DNA from: Polaromonas sp. AET17H-212
GTDB lineage: Bacteria > Pseudomonadota > Gammaproteobacteria > Burkholderiales > Burkholderiaceae_C
DNA length: 64,000 bases
Direction: 5' to 3'
Assembly: GCF_002379085.1 (NCBI RefSeq)
Contig: NZ_NBZW01000013.1
Coordinates: 61,589 to 125,588, forward strand
Part shown: positions 8,523 to 17,927 of the stretch, piece after piece
Layout of the letters: the number at the start of each line of letters is the position of its first letter
Position numbering within the stretch: position 1 is the stretch's first letter
Made by a program: the position numbers and the translations under genes
Notes under the pieces: model-generated
Databases searched by the model: none
Told to the model about the DNA's origin: nothing
The model's input: only the letters and a program-made list of their open reading frames with translations

Positions 8523-9220
8523 CCGAAGCCCTCAATGCTGTGGATGCAGCCATCCACAGCCGCATGTCCGTGCGTGCCTTCCTGCCGAAAGCCGTGCCCC
8601 GCGAAACGCTGGAGCACCTGCTGGCGATCGCCAGCCGCGCGCCCTCGGGCACCAACACCCAGCCGTGGAAGGTGTACGTGCTGCAGGGCGGCAGCCGCGA
8701 CAGCCTGGTCGGCAAGGTCTGCGCCGCGCACGACGCCATCCGCGCCAACCCCGAACTGGCCGTGCAGTACAAGGAGGAGTACGACTACTACCCCGAAAAA
8801 TGGGTCTCGCCCTACATCGACCGGCGCCGCGAAAACGGCTGGGGCCTGTACGGCCTGCTCGGCATAGGCAAGGGTGACAAGGACAAGATGCATGCCCAGC
8901 ACCAGCGCAACTACAAATTTTTTGACGCCCCCGTCGGCCTGATGTTCACGCTGGACCGCGTCATGGGCCGCGGCAGCCTCGTGGACTACGGCATGTTCAT
9001 GCAAAACATCATGGTGGCCGCGCGCGGCCACGGCCTGCACACCTGTCCGCAGGCGGCCTGGAACGGTTTTGCCAAAATCATCCTGCCGCACATCGGCGCC
9101 GGCGACGACGAAATGCTGGTCTGCGGGATGGCGCTCGGTTATGCCGACGAGTCCGCGCTGGTCAACACCTTCCGCACGCCGCGTGTCGGCGTGGAGGCCT
9201 TCACGACCTGGCTGGATTGA
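8519..9220 (+). CDS. Nitroreductase-family flavoprotein
   Basis: A 233-residue FMN-dependent oxidoreductase. [16 protein letters not shown] near residues 36-51 is the phosphate/flavin-binding opening of the family, and the C-terminal part (CGMALGYAD) matches its second FMN-contact region. Members reduce nitroaromatics, quinones or related acceptors with NAD(P)H, usually as dimers. GTG is the start, overlapping the thioesterase stop by four bases. Coupling to a thioesterase hints at a shared catabolic role, but nothing fixes the substrate. A second copy of repeat family B begins five bases after the stop. Confidence 0.88.
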   Translation: MTEALNAVDAAIHSRMSVRAFLPKAVPRETLEHLLAIASRAPSGTNTQPWKVYVLQGGSRDSLVGKVCAAHDAIRANPELAVQYKEEYDYYPEKWVSPYIDRRRENGWGLYGLLGIGKGDKDKMHAQHQRNYKFFDAPVGLMFTLDRVMGRGSLVDYGMFMQNIMVAARGHGLHTCPQAAWNGFAKIILPHIGAGDDEMLVCGMALGYADESALVNTFRTPRVGVEAFTTWLD

Positions 9221-9224
9221 AGGG

Positions 9225-9312
9225 CCCCCACGGTCGCGCACTGCGTGTCGCTTCCTGCCCCCCGAGGGGGCCGCTGCGCCTGCGGACTGGCGAAGCCAGA
9301 TCCGCGGCCCCT
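9225..9312 (+). repeat. Cruciform repeat family B, copy 2
   Basis: The same order of blocks as copy 1: CACGGTCGCGCACTGCGTGT, GCTTCCTGCCCC, then GGGGGCCGC ... CTGGC-GAA-GCCAG ... GCGGCCCC. It starts just after the nitroreductase stop and runs into the FKBP leader region. Confidence 0.85.
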
Positions 9313-9455
9313 GCTTGGATCGGAATGGCTCCACGCTTGCCACCGCACGTCGCTCGACAGTCTCCTGAACCCGCCTCCGGGCTGTCACTTGCGGGTAAAG
9401 TCAGGGGTTGGCGCCAAACAGCGTAGTTTCCATTTTTTTTACAGAAAGAATCCCC

Positions 9456-9800
9456 ATGAACACCACTCCCTCCGGCCTGCAGTACGAAGACACCGTGTTG
9501 GGCACCGGCGCGATCGCCAAGGCTGGCCAGAACGTCAAGGTGCATTACACCGGCTGGCTCTACAACGACGGCGTGCAGGGCGCCAAGTTCGACTCCAGCA
9601 AGGACCGCGGCCAGCCGTTCGAGTTTTCGCTCGGCGCCGGCCAGGTCATCAAGGGCTGGGATGAAGGCGTGCAGGGCATGTCGGTGGGCGGCACGCGCCG
9701 TCTCGTCATTCCGGCCGAGCTCGGCTACGGCGCACGCGGCGCCGGCGGCGTGATTCCGCCAAACGCCACGCTGCTGTTCGAAGTCGATTTTCTGGGCTGA
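9456..9800 (+). CDS. FKBP-type peptidyl-prolyl cis-trans isomerase
   Basis: A 114-residue single FKBP domain without signal peptide, so probably cytoplasmic. The family signatures are present: VKVHYTGWL, FDSSKDRGQPFEFSLG, VIKGWDEGV, GGTRRLVIPAELGYG and the terminal IPPNATLLFEVDFL. It catalyses prolyl bond isomerisation and may act as a chaperone. The start follows AGAAAG and matches the usual length of small stand-alone FKBPs. A 150 bp palindromic element separates it from pncB. Confidence 0.93.
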   Translation: MNTTPSGLQYEDTVLGTGAIAKAGQNVKVHYTGWLYNDGVQGAKFDSSKDRGQPFEFSLGAGQVIKGWDEGVQGMSVGGTRRLVIPAELGYGARGAGGVIPPNATLLFEVDFLG

Positions 9801-9821
9801 GTATTCTGTGATTCCACGCGG

Positions 9822-9971
9822 CCTGGGCACTTCCAGAAATTCAGTTTTTTGGGATGAAGTGCAAGGCGCGCGGCGCGGAGGATACCGGAATGCACTTGGG
9901 TGCATGAGGATTCCGAGCACCGCGCAACGAAGCAATTCGCCCAAAAAATGGATTTATGGAGGTGCCCGAGC
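9822..9971. repeat. 150 bp imperfect palindrome (MITE-like) carrying the pncB ribosome binding site
   Basis: The left half, from GGGCACTTCCAGAAATTCAG, is repeated inverted in the right half, ending GGATTTATGGAGGTGCCC, with similarity along almost the whole length and a centre at GTGCAT near 9900. The right end contains the GGAGG of pncB. A related end (AAACTGAATTTCTGG) lies at 6022-6039. There is no coding capacity. Confidence 0.75.
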
Positions 9972-11159
9972 ATGATCATTACCAGCCTGCTGGACACCGA
10001 TCTGTACAAGTTCACGATGATGCAGGTGGTGCTGCACCAGTTTCCCGGTGCGCAGGTCGAATACCGCTTCAAGTGCCGCAACGCCGGCGCGCCCGGCGTG
10101 AGCGACCTCGCGCCTTATGTCAGTGAAATCCGGGAGGAAATCCGCGCCTTGTGCAGCCTGCATTTTCAGGATGCCGAACTCGCCTACCTGCGCGGCATGC
10201 GGTTCATCAAAAGCGATTTTGTCGATTTCCTGGGGCTGTTTCACCTCAACGAGAAATACGTCAGCGTCAAGGCCTTGCCCTCGGGCGAAATTGAGGTTGT
10301 GATCGAAGGGCCATGGCTGCACACCATCCTGTTCGAAATTCCGGTGCTGGCCATCATCAACGAGGTCTATTTCCGCAACACGCAAAAGCTTGCCGACGTG
10401 ATGGAAGGGCGCAAGCGGCTTGACGCCAAGATCGGGCTGTTGAAGGCCGAAGGCCTGTCCACTTTGAAGATCGCCGACTACGGCACGCGCCGCCGCTTCG
10501 GCCAGGCCTGGCACGAAGAAGTGCTGCGCACCCTGATTGCCCGCCTGGGCGCCGGCAGTGCCGGCCAGTTTGCCGGCACCAGCAACGTGCTGTTTGCCAT
10601 GAAGCTGGGCCTGACACCGCTGGGCACCATGGCGCACGAGTACCTGCAGGCCTGCCAGGCGCTGGGGCCACGCCTGCGCGACAGCCAGGTATTCGGCTTC
10701 GAGTCCTGGGCCAAGGAGTACCGCGGCGACCTGGGCATTGCGCTCAGCGATGTGTACGGCATGAGCGCCTTCCTGCGCGACTTCGACCTCTATTTCTGCA
10801 AGCTGTTCGACGGTGCGCGTCACGACAGCGGCGACCCGTTCGCCTGGGGTGAGCGCCTGATCGAGCACTACCGCAAGAACCGGGTTGACCCCCGGACCAA
10901 GACGCTGATTTTCAGCGATGCCCTGACGGTGCCGCGCACCATCGAGCTGTACCAGCAGTTCAGGGACCGCTGCCAGCTCGCCTTCGGCATAGGCACCAAC
11001 CTGACCAATGACCTCGGCTACGAACCGCTGCAAATTGTCATCAAGATGGTGCGCTGCAACGGCCAGCCGGTGGCCAAACTGTCCGACACGCCGTCGAAAA
11101 ACATGTGTGATGACGAAAAGTACCTGGCTTACCTGCGGCAGGTTTTTGACATTGCATGA
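9972..11159 (+). CDS. pncB: Nicotinate phosphoribosyltransferase
   Basis: A 395-residue enzyme of NAD salvage that joins nicotinate to PRPP with ATP hydrolysis, giving nicotinate mononucleotide. The N-terminal [15 protein letters not shown], the [13 protein letters not shown] segment and GTMAHEYLQ, with the His that is phosphorylated in the family, are all present, and the length is standard. The ATG at 9972 has GGAGG nine bases upstream. That ribosome binding site lies in the right arm of a 150 bp palindromic element, so its access may depend on folding of the leader. Confidence 0.95.
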   Translation: MIITSLLDTDLYKFTMMQVVLHQFPGAQVEYRFKCRNAGAPGVSDLAPYVSEIREEIRALCSLHFQDAELAYLRGMRFIKSDFVDFLGLFHLNEKYVSVKALPSGEIEVVIEGPWLHTILFEIPVLAIINEVYFRNTQKLADVMEGRKRLDAKIGLLKAEGLSTLKIADYGTRRRFGQAWHEEVLRTLIARLGAGSAGQFAGTSNVLFAMKLGLTPLGTMAHEYLQACQALGPRLRDSQVFGFESWAKEYRGDLGIALSDVYGMSAFLRDFDLYFCKLFDGARHDSGDPFAWGERLIEHYRKNRVDPRTKTLIFSDALTVPRTIELYQQFRDRCQLAFGIGTNLTNDLGYEPLQIVIKMVRCNGQPVAKLSDTPSKNMCDDEKYLAYLRQVFDIA

Positions 11160-11220
11160 AATGGACCCCCAGGCGGCCACACGCAGCCGTCCGGCCTCAT
11201 CTAAAAAAACAGGAGACCTC

Positions 11221-12630
11221 ATGAAAAAAATGCGCTGGATCGGGCTCGCGGCCTTGTTGTCCTTTTTGCCTGGCTGGGCCATGGCGGCCGACTTTGACGG
11301 CGGCCAGCTGTCGCCGCTCTGGGGCATTCCGTTTGCCGGCCTGCTGCTGTCGATCGCCGTGATGCCGCTGCTGCTCCCCTCGTTCTGGCACCACCATTTC
11401 GGCAAGGTGTCGGCGGCCTGGACCCTGGCGTTTTTCCTGCCGTTTGCCGTGCTGTTCGGCCCGGCGCTGGCGGGCACCAGTCTCGTGCATGCGCTGGTCG
11501 CCGAATACATTCCCTTCATCATCCTGCTGACGGCGCTGTTCACGGTGGCCGGCGGCATTTTCATCCGCGGCAACCTGCATGGCAGCCCCGGGCTCAACGC
11601 CGCCTTGCTGCTGATAGGCGCCGTGCTGGCGAGCTTCATGGGAACCACCGGCGCTTCCATGCTGATGATCCGGCCGCTGATCCGCGCCAATGACAACCGC
11701 AAACACGCCGCCCACATCGTCGTGTTTTTCATCTTCATCGTCTCCAATGCCGGCGGCTCGCTGACGCCGCTGGGCGATCCGCCGCTGTTCCTGGGCTTCC
11801 TGAAAGGCGTCGACTTCTTCTGGACGGTCAAGCATATTTTCCCGGAAACCCTGTTCCTGATCGGCAGCCTGCTGGTGATCTTTTACCTGCTGGACAGCTG
11901 GTACTACCGCAGGGAAGGTGTGCAGCCGATGGACCCGACGCCGGACACCGGCCGCCTCGGTTTCGACGGTGCCTTCAATTTTGCGCTGCTGGCCGGCGTC
12001 GCTGGCCTGGTGCTGCTCAGCGGCTTCTGGAAGTCGGCCGTGGTGTTCGATGTCTACGGCACCGAGGTCGGCTTGCCTGGCCTGGTGCGTGACGCCGGCC
12101 TGATTGCCATCACCTTGCTGTCGCTGAAGATGACGGCCGACAAGGTGCACGAGGACAACCAGTTTTCCTGGGGTCCGATGGCCGAGGTGGCCAAGCTGTT
12201 TGCCGGTATTTTCCTGACCATCATCCCGGTCATTGCCATGCTCAAGGCCGGGACCGCCGGGCCTTTTGGTGCGGTGGTGTCGGCCGTCACCCGGCCCGAC
12301 GGCCAGCCGGATCCGGCCATGTATTTCTGGGCTACCGGCGCGCTGAGTTCCTTTCTCGATAATGCGCCGACCTACCTGGTGTTTTTCAACACGGCCGGCG
12401 GGGACCCGGCCACCCTGATGACAACGCTGGCACCGACACTGGCCGCCATCTCGGCCGGCGCGGTGTTCATGGGCGCCAACACCTACATCGGCAACGCGCC
12501 CAACCTGATGGTCAAGGCCATTGCCGAAGACCGCGGCGTCAAGATGCCGAGTTTCTTCGGCTACATGGCCTGGTCGGGCGCGGTGCTGATTCCGCTGTTC
12601 ATCGTCATGACCTTCATCTGGTTCCGGTAA
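11221..12630 (+). CDS. NhaD-type sodium:proton antiporter
   Basis: A 469-residue polytopic membrane protein with about a dozen hydrophobic helices, preceded by a signal-like segment (residues 1-22, ending AMAA). SNAGGSLTPLGDPPLFLGFL and LDNAPTYLVFFN are the paired discontinuous-helix motifs of the NhaD/ion-transporter superfamily. It would exchange Na+ for H+ at the inner membrane. AGGAG stands six bases before the ATG at 11221; longer in-frame extensions overlap pncB and lack support. It is followed 27 bases later by the hydroxyacid dehydrogenase gene. Confidence 0.87.
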   Translation: MKKMRWIGLAALLSFLPGWAMAADFDGGQLSPLWGIPFAGLLLSIAVMPLLLPSFWHHHFGKVSAAWTLAFFLPFAVLFGPALAGTSLVHALVAEYIPFIILLTALFTVAGGIFIRGNLHGSPGLNAALLLIGAVLASFMGTTGASMLMIRPLIRANDNRKHAAHIVVFFIFIVSNAGGSLTPLGDPPLFLGFLKGVDFFWTVKHIFPETLFLIGSLLVIFYLLDSWYYRREGVQPMDPTPDTGRLGFDGAFNFALLAGVAGLVLLSGFWKSAVVFDVYGTEVGLPGLVRDAGLIAITLLSLKMTADKVHEDNQFSWGPMAEVAKLFAGIFLTIIPVIAMLKAGTAGPFGAVVSAVTRPDGQPDPAMYFWATGALSSFLDNAPTYLVFFNTAGGDPATLMTTLAPTLAAISAGAVFMGANTYIGNAPNLMVKAIAEDRGVKMPSFFGYMAWSGAVLIPLFIVMTFIWFR

Positions 12631-12657
12631 ATTCCTTTCAACACTCGAAAAAATCCC

Positions 12658-13644
12658 ATGAGCAAACCCAACATCCTCGTCGCCCGCGCCGTCTTTCCTG
12701 AAGTCATCGCGCATCTGCAGCAGCACTTTGAGGTGCATGCCAACCAGGCCGACGAAACCTGGTCCAAAGCCCAACTGATGGACAAGCTGCGCGGCATGGA
12801 CGGCGCCTTCACCACCGGTGGCGACCGCATCGACGCCGAGGTCCTGGCCGCCTGCCCGACGCTGAAGATCTGCGCCAACATGGCCGTGGGTTACAACAAC
12901 TTCGACATCGATGCCATGACGGCGGCCGGCGTGCTGGCCACCAACGCGCCCGATGTGCTGACCGAAACCACCGCCGACTTCGGTTTTGCCCTGCTGATGG
13001 CCACGGCCCGGCGCATCACCGAAAGCGAACATTACCTGCGTGCCGGCAAGTGGACCAAATGGAGCTTCGACATGTTTGCCGGTTCCGACATCCACGGCAG
13101 CACCCTGGGCGTGCTGGGCATGGGCCGCATCGGACAGGGCATTGCCAAGCGCGGCGCGTACGGCTTTGGCATGAAAGTGATCTACCACAACCGCTCGCGA
13201 CTGGACGCTGCGCTGGAAGCCGAATGCAAGGCGAGTTACGTCAGCAAGGACGAATTGCTCCGCACCGCCGACCATGTGGTGCTGGTGTTGCCTTATTCAC
13301 CGGCCTCGCACCACACGATAGGCGCTGCCGAGCTGGCGCTGATGAAACCGACGGCGACGCTGGTCAACATTGCGCGTGGCGGCATTGTGGACGACGCCGC
13401 GCTGGCGGCTGCGCTGCGCGACAGGCGCATTGCGGCCGCGGGCCTCGATGTGTTTGAAGGCGAGCCCCAGGTCCATCCCGACCTGTTGACGGTGCCCAAC
13501 GTCGTGCTGACGCCCCACATTGCCAGTGCCACGGTGCCCACCCGCATGGCCATGGCCATGCTGGCGGCTGACAACCTGATCGGATTCTTCAAGGAGAAAA
13601 GGCCGTTGACGCCCCTGAATCCTGCGGTTCTTGCTACTAAATAA
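12658..13644 (+). CDS. D-2-hydroxyacid dehydrogenase (glyoxylate/hydroxypyruvate reductase type)
   Basis: A 328-residue NAD(P)-dependent reductase. The Rossmann motif GMGRIGQGIAKR is at about 157-168, followed by the basic patch YHNRSR that favours NADPH. The catalytic Arg (NIARGG), Glu (FEGEP) and His (TPHIAS) are present. It most resembles 2-ketogluconate/glyoxylate reductases (GhrB/TkrA), reducing glyoxylate or hydroxypyruvate. The last residues (VLATK) and the TAA stop lie inside a dispersed repeat, so the native C-terminal end may be altered. It is close to rmuC, ten bases apart. Confidence 0.9.
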   Translation: MSKPNILVARAVFPEVIAHLQQHFEVHANQADETWSKAQLMDKLRGMDGAFTTGGDRIDAEVLAACPTLKICANMAVGYNNFDIDAMTAAGVLATNAPDVLTETTADFGFALLMATARRITESEHYLRAGKWTKWSFDMFAGSDIHGSTLGVLGMGRIGQGIAKRGAYGFGMKVIYHNRSRLDAALEAECKASYVSKDELLRTADHVVLVLPYSPASHHTIGAAELALMKPTATLVNIARGGIVDDAALAAALRDRRIAAAGLDVFEGEPQVHPDLLTVPNVVLTPHIASATVPTRMAMAMLAADNLIGFFKEKRPLTPLNPAVLATK

Positions 13645-13649
13645 GTAGC
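13633..13649. repeat. Dispersed repeat, hairpin arms only (copy 4, supplies a stop codon)
   Basis: GCTACTAAATAAGTAGC: the loop holds the TAA stop of the hydroxyacid dehydrogenase. The second half of the element is absent because rmuC begins five bases later. Confidence 0.65.
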
Positions 13650-13653
13650 GCTG

Positions 13654-15000
13654 ATGAACCCCTTGCAAGCCTGGCTGATCCTCGCGGCGCTGCTGCTGGT
13701 CCTGCTCCTGCTGGTCCGGCTGCTGCTGCGCAAGCCGGCCGACAGTGGCCGCGAAGAGCTGCTCGCCAGCCTGGCCGCCGGGAACGACAAGCTCGAGCGT
13801 GAGCTGCGGCGGGAAATCGGCGACAGCGCGCGCGCCAGCCGCCAGGAGCTGGCGACGAGTTTTGCCACCTTCCAGCAAACCCTGGTGCAGCAAAGCGCCG
13901 AGGCCATCCGCACGCAAAATGCGCAGATCGACGCGTTTTCCCAGCAACTGACGCTGCTGCAGAAAACCCTGTCCGACACGCTGACCACGCAGCTCCAGTC
14001 CGTCAGCGAATCGAATGCGCGGCGCATGGGCGAGGTCCGGGAAACGCTGGAGAAGCAGCTCGCGCAGTTGCAGCAGACCAACTCGGCCAAGCTCGACGAG
14101 ATGCGCCAGACGGTGGACGAAAAACTCCAGACCACCCTCGAAACCCGTCTGGGTGAAAGTTTCAAACAGGTGGCCGACCGGCTCGAGCAGGTGCACAAAG
14201 GCCTGGGCGAAATGCAGACATTGGCGCAGGGCGTGGGCGACCTTAAGCACCTGCTGACCAATGTGAAAACGCGCGGTATTTTCGGCGAGGCGCAGCTCTC
14301 GGCGCTGCTGGAGCAAGTATTCACCGTTGACCAGTATGCAGCGCAAGTTGTCACGCGCCCTGGTAGCAAGGCCGCTGTCGATTTCGCCATCAAATTGCCT
14401 GGCCGCTCGGATTCCGGAGAGCCGGTGTGGCTTCCGATAGATGCGAAATTTCCCGGGGTGGATTATGAAAACCTGCTTGATGCGCAGCAACGCGCCGACG
14501 GACCCGGCGCCGCGGAGGCAGGCAAGGCGCTGGAGGTCCGTATTCGGCTGGAGGCCAAATCAATTTCCGAGAAATATATTTCTCCCCCGTACACCACCGA
14601 CTTCGCCATTTTGTTTTTACCTACGGAAGGCTTGTATGCGGAGGTGCTGCGCCGTCCTGGGCTGATGGAAAGCTTGCAGAGGGACCACCGTATCACCTTG
14701 GCCGGACCGACCACCTTGCTGGCGATGCTGAACTCGCTGCAGATGGGCTTTCGGACTCTGGCGCTGGAAAAACGCTCGAGCGAAGTCTGGCAGGTGCTGG
14801 GCGCCGTCAAGACCGAATTCGGCAAGTTTGGCGACGTGCTGGCCAAGGTCAAGTCGCAGACCGAAACCGTGCTCAACACGCTGAACAGTGCCGAGCAGCG
14901 CAGCCGCGTCATGGGCAAGGCCTTGCGCAACGTCGAGGCCTTGCCGGAGCTGGACTCGGCGCGGCTGATTCCGATGGACAAGGACCCGGACGAGGGTTGA
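13654..15000 (+). CDS. rmuC: DNA recombination protein RmuC
   Basis: A 448-residue protein with an N-terminal membrane helix (residues 5-27, Leu-rich), a long Gln/Glu/Leu-rich coiled coil to about residue 190 and the conserved C-terminal nuclease-like RmuC domain (KTRGIFGEAQLSALLEQV, VWLPIDAKFPGVDYE, LPTEGLYAEVLRRPGL). RmuC limits rearrangements at short inverted repeats in E. coli, probably as a nuclease. That is of interest in a genome full of such repeats, but the link here is only inference. Its length is typical. Confidence 0.92.
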   Translation: MNPLQAWLILAALLLVLLLLVRLLLRKPADSGREELLASLAAGNDKLERELRREIGDSARASRQELATSFATFQQTLVQQSAEAIRTQNAQIDAFSQQLTLLQKTLSDTLTTQLQSVSESNARRMGEVRETLEKQLAQLQQTNSAKLDEMRQTVDEKLQTTLETRLGESFKQVADRLEQVHKGLGEMQTLAQGVGDLKHLLTNVKTRGIFGEAQLSALLEQVFTVDQYAAQVVTRPGSKAAVDFAIKLPGRSDSGEPVWLPIDAKFPGVDYENLLDAQQRADGPGAAEAGKALEVRIRLEAKSISEKYISPPYTTDFAILFLPTEGLYAEVLRRPGLMESLQRDHRITLAGPTTLLAMLNSLQMGFRTLALEKRSSEVWQVLGAVKTEFGKFGDVLAKVKSQTETVLNTLNSAEQRSRVMGKALRNVEALPELDSARLIPMDKDPDEG

Positions 15001-15024
15001 GCAGCGCCCTGTGACCTGAGCCGC

Positions 15025-16206
15025 ATGACGCCCGAACTTGCCCGCCTGATCCTGGCCCAGATCTGCCTGCACGCCTGCATGGCCGGCACCCGCATGGCCG
15101 CGCCCTTGCTGGCACTGCGTGAGGGCTACAGCCCGGCCGCGGTCGGCGTGTTGCTGGCCTTGTTTGCCCTGACCCAGGTGTTTCTGGCACTGCCCGCAGG
15201 ACGTTTTGCCGACCGGCACGGCCTGCGCCGGCCCATGGGGTACAGCGTTGCGGCGGCCGTGCTGGGGGCCGGGGTGGCGGTGGCTTTTCCGGTGTTTCCT
15301 GTGCTTTGCCTGGCGGCGCTGCTCACCGGCGGGGCCACGGGCGCCGCCGTAATTTCTCTGCAACGCCATGTCGGCCGGGCCGCGACGGGGGGCTTGCAGT
15401 TGCGGCAGGTGTTCAGCTGGCTGTCGATCGGCCCGGCGATTTCCAATTTTGTCGGGCCGTTCTCGGCGGGGCTCTTGATCGACCATGCGGGCGCCGTGCC
15501 CAACAGCCTGTCAGGCTACCGGGCGGCTTTTTTCCTGATGGCGGTGCTGCCGCTGGCCAGCTGGTTTCTGGTGCGCAAAACGCGCGAACTGCCGCCCGTG
15601 ATTGCCGCGCACGGCACCATGCGGGGCAGCGCCTGGGAGCTGCTGCGCGACACCACCTTCCGCCGCCTGATGCTGGTCAACTGGTTTCTGTCTTCCTGCT
15701 GGGACGTGCACACTTTTGTCGTGCCGGTGCTCGGCTTTGAACGAGGCATCAGCGCCTCGGTGATCGGTTCCATCCTGGGTGCTTTTGCCGTCGCCGCAGC
15801 TGCCATCCGCATGGTGATGCCGCTGGTGGCGGCGCACCTGCGTGAGTGGCGGGTGCTGATGGTTGCCATGCTGGTGACGGCGGTGCTGTTCGGCGTCTAC
15901 CCGTTCATGCAGACGGCGCTGGGCATGGGCCTGTGTTCGGTGCTGCTGGGCCTGGCGCTTGGCACGGTGCAACCCATGATCATGAGCATGCTGCACCAGA
16001 TCACGCCCGAGGCCAGGCACGGCGAGGCGCTGGGCCTGCGCCTGATGGCGATCAATGCGTCGAGCGTGGTCATGCCCATGCTGTTCGGCACCCTGGGCGC
16101 CGTCATCGGCATCGCCGGGGTGTTCTGGGCCACCGGCGCGGTGGTGGGCGCGGGCAGCCGCGCCGCCTGGCTGCTGCGGCCAGCTACAGCTGATAAAAGG
16201 TCCTGA
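15025..16206 (+). CDS. Major facilitator superfamily transporter
   Basis: A 393-residue protein with about twelve membrane helices. The motif between helices 2 and 3, GRFADRHGLRRPMGY, matches the MFS signature (GxxxDRxGRR). The substrate is not apparent; the nearest look is of sugar or drug efflux carriers. It starts 25 bases after rmuC, and its 3' end overlaps the convergent LOG-family gene by 23 bases, so the final codons of each are encoded on opposite strands of the same DNA. Confidence 0.85.
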   Translation: MTPELARLILAQICLHACMAGTRMAAPLLALREGYSPAAVGVLLALFALTQVFLALPAGRFADRHGLRRPMGYSVAAAVLGAGVAVAFPVFPVLCLAALLTGGATGAAVISLQRHVGRAATGGLQLRQVFSWLSIGPAISNFVGPFSAGLLIDHAGAVPNSLSGYRAAFFLMAVLPLASWFLVRKTRELPPVIAAHGTMRGSAWELLRDTTFRRLMLVNWFLSSCWDVHTFVVPVLGFERGISASVIGSILGAFAVAAAAIRMVMPLVAAHLREWRVLMVAMLVTAVLFGVYPFMQTALGMGLCSVLLGLALGTVQPMIMSMLHQITPEARHGEALGLRLMAINASSVVMPMLFGTLGAVIGIAGVFWATGAVVGAGSRAAWLLRPATADKRS

Positions 16207-17047
16207 TCGCGTCCCAGGCCACCTGGGGGTCGTCGACATACTGGAAGAGCTTGAGGTCTTCGGGTGAAATCGCGCCTTCATCGATCATCACGTCGAAGTT
16301 GATCAGGCGTTGCCAGTACTCCGAGCCGAACAGGATGATGGGCACCGGTTTGGCCTTGCCCGTCTGCACCAGCGTGATGACCTCGAACAGCTCATCGAGC
16401 GTGCCAAAGCCGCCCGGAAACGCCACCAGTGCCTTGGCGCGCATCATGAAGTGCATCTTGCGCAGCGCGAAGTAGTGGAACTTGAAATTCAGCGACGGCG
16501 TCACGTAGGGGTTGGAGTTCTGCTCGTGCGGCAGCGCGATGTTCAGGCCCACCGTCGGCACGCCCATCTCCTGCGCGCCCCGGTTGGCCGCTTCCATGAT
16601 GCCGGGACCGCCCCCGGTGCAGATGAACAGCTGCTCTTCGGGTGAGCGGGTTTTGCTGTGGGCACCGACCAGGCGCGAGAACAGCCGGGCCTGGTCGTAG
16701 AAGGCGGCGTTGCGCACCTGCCGCTCGGCCAGTGCCAGGGCCTGCGCATCACCGGACTCTTTGGCGAGTTTGAGTGCCTGTTCGGCCTGTTCCGGCGCCG
16801 GGAAACGCGCACTGCCAAACACCACGATGGTGTTTTCAATGCCCTGGACCTGCTGCTCCATGTCCGGTTTGAGCATTTCCAGCTGGAAGCGGATGCCGCG
16901 GGTCTCGCGTCGCAACAGGAACTCGGGGTCGGCGAAAGCCAGCCGGTAGGCATTGGCCTCCAGCGGGGTGCCTCTGTCGGAGTGGGCCTGCAGTTCCGCC
17001 CACGCGTCTGCGAGGCGGCTGCCGGTTAGGTCGTCGGTTTGTTCCAT
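16184..17047 (-). CDS. LOG-family protein (TIGR00730, Rossmann fold)
   Basis: A 287-residue protein with the lysine-decarboxylase-like Rossmann fold. The signatures are CTGGGPGIMEAANRGA and FPGGFGTLDELFEV, the PGGxGTxxE motif of cytokinin riboside 5'-monophosphate phosphoribohydrolases. It probably cleaves purine nucleoside monophosphates. Compared with the short LOG proteins it carries an N-terminal extension of about 70 residues, as in the longer proteobacterial subgroup. It lies directly downstream of the efp terminator. Confidence 0.85.
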   Translation of the reverse strand: MEQTDDLTGSRLADAWAELQAHSDRGTPLEANAYRLAFADPEFLLRRETRGIRFQLEMLKPDMEQQVQGIENTIVVFGSARFPAPEQAEQALKLAKESGDAQALALAERQVRNAAFYDQARLFSRLVGAHSKTRSPEEQLFICTGGGPGIMEAANRGAQEMGVPTVGLNIALPHEQNSNPYVTPSLNFKFHYFALRKMHFMMRAKALVAFPGGFGTLDELFEVITLVQTGKAKPVPIILFGSEYWQRLINFDVMIDEGAISPEDLKLFQYVDDPQVAWDAIRTFYQL

Positions 17048-17074
17048 ACGTCGCTTTGAAAGGTTTCGGGATGC

Positions 17075-17100
17075 AAAAAGGCTCCGTCAGGAGCCTTTTT
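17075..17100 (-). terminator. Terminator of efp
   Basis: AAAAAGGCTCC and GGAGCCTTTTT pair around GTCA, 25 bases after the efp stop. Confidence 0.87.
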
Positions 17101-17124
17101 GCCAGGATGCCGGGAAGGGGCGGG

Positions 17125-17679
17125 TCAGACGCGTTTGCGGTATTCGCCGGTACGCGTGTCGATTTCAACCACGTCGCCCTGCGCCACAAAAATCGGCACG
17201 CCGATTTCAAAACCGGTGGCCAGCTTGGCCGGCTTGAGCACCTTGCCGGAGGTGTCGCCCTTGACGGCAGGCTCGGTCCAGGTGATCTCGCGGTTGACGC
17301 TGGTGGGAAGTTCGACCGAGATGGCCTTGCCGTCGTAAAACACGACTTCGAGTTCCATGCCGTCCTGCAGGTAGTTCAGCGAGTCGCCCATGTTCTCGGC
17401 TTCGACTTCGTACTGGTTGTAGTCGGCGTCCATGCAGATGTACATCGGGTCGGCGAAGTAGGAGTAGGTGCAGTCCTTCTTGTCCAGGATGACCTGGTCG
17501 ATCTTGTCGTCGGCCTTGAACACCTGCTCGGTGTTGAAGTTGGCGATCAGGCTTTTGAGCTTCATGCGCACGGTGGCCGAGTTGCGGCCGCCGCGGCTGT
17601 ATTCAGTCTTCAGAACCACCATCGGGTCCTTGCCGTGCATGATGACATTGCCAGCGCGTATTTCTTGAGCGATTTTCAT
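17125..17679 (-). CDS. efp: Elongation factor P, arginine-32 type
   Basis: A 184-residue translation factor that relieves ribosome stalling at polyproline. The three beta-barrel domains are full length. The tip of domain I reads YSRGGRNS, and counting from the ATG at 17679 gives Arg32, the residue rhamnosylated by EarP, instead of the Lys34 modified by EpmA. The modifying enzyme earP is on the same strand about 4 kb upstream rather than adjacent; a lipid A modification cassette lies between. The gene has its own terminator. Confidence 0.96.
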   Translation of the reverse strand: MKIAQEIRAGNVIMHGKDPMVVLKTEYSRGGRNSATVRMKLKSLIANFNTEQVFKADDKIDQVILDKKDCTYSYFADPMYICMDADYNQYEVEAENMGDSLNYLQDGMELEVVFYDGKAISVELPTSVNREITWTEPAVKGDTSGKVLKPAKLATGFEIGVPIFVAQGDVVEIDTRTGEYRKRV

Positions 17680-17927
17680 AACAGTTTCTAGTAGTGAGTT
17701 GGCCGCTAAATGCGTCTGGGATGATGCGGGTCCGCGGCGGGGAGGGTGGCATCGCCCAAACCTGGAGCAATGCAAAGCCCTGTATTTTAACGTTTTTTTC
17801 TGTCAACCTGCAGAATCGCCAGCCCTCCCGGCAAGGCGTGCTTAAGGCTGGTTTAAGTGTCCCGGCGACAGACTCCGGGCATCCCTGACTCCAGGTGGCC
17901 TTCCACGGCCACTCCCTCCGCGCCGCG

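Noticed and set aside
9201..9944. A 247-codon minus-strand frame across the FKBP gene
   Set aside because: It runs antisense through the FKBP gene and through two repeat elements, and resembles no family.
14569..14584. A perfect 16 bp palindrome GAGAAATATATTTCTC inside rmuC
   Set aside because: It lies in conserved coding sequence (SEKYISPP) with no flanking element; probably chance.
16183..16197. A GCTAC-like motif at the MFS/LOG overlap, resembling the dispersed repeat
   Set aside because: The arms do not form the GCTAY/RTAGC pair and the second half is absent.
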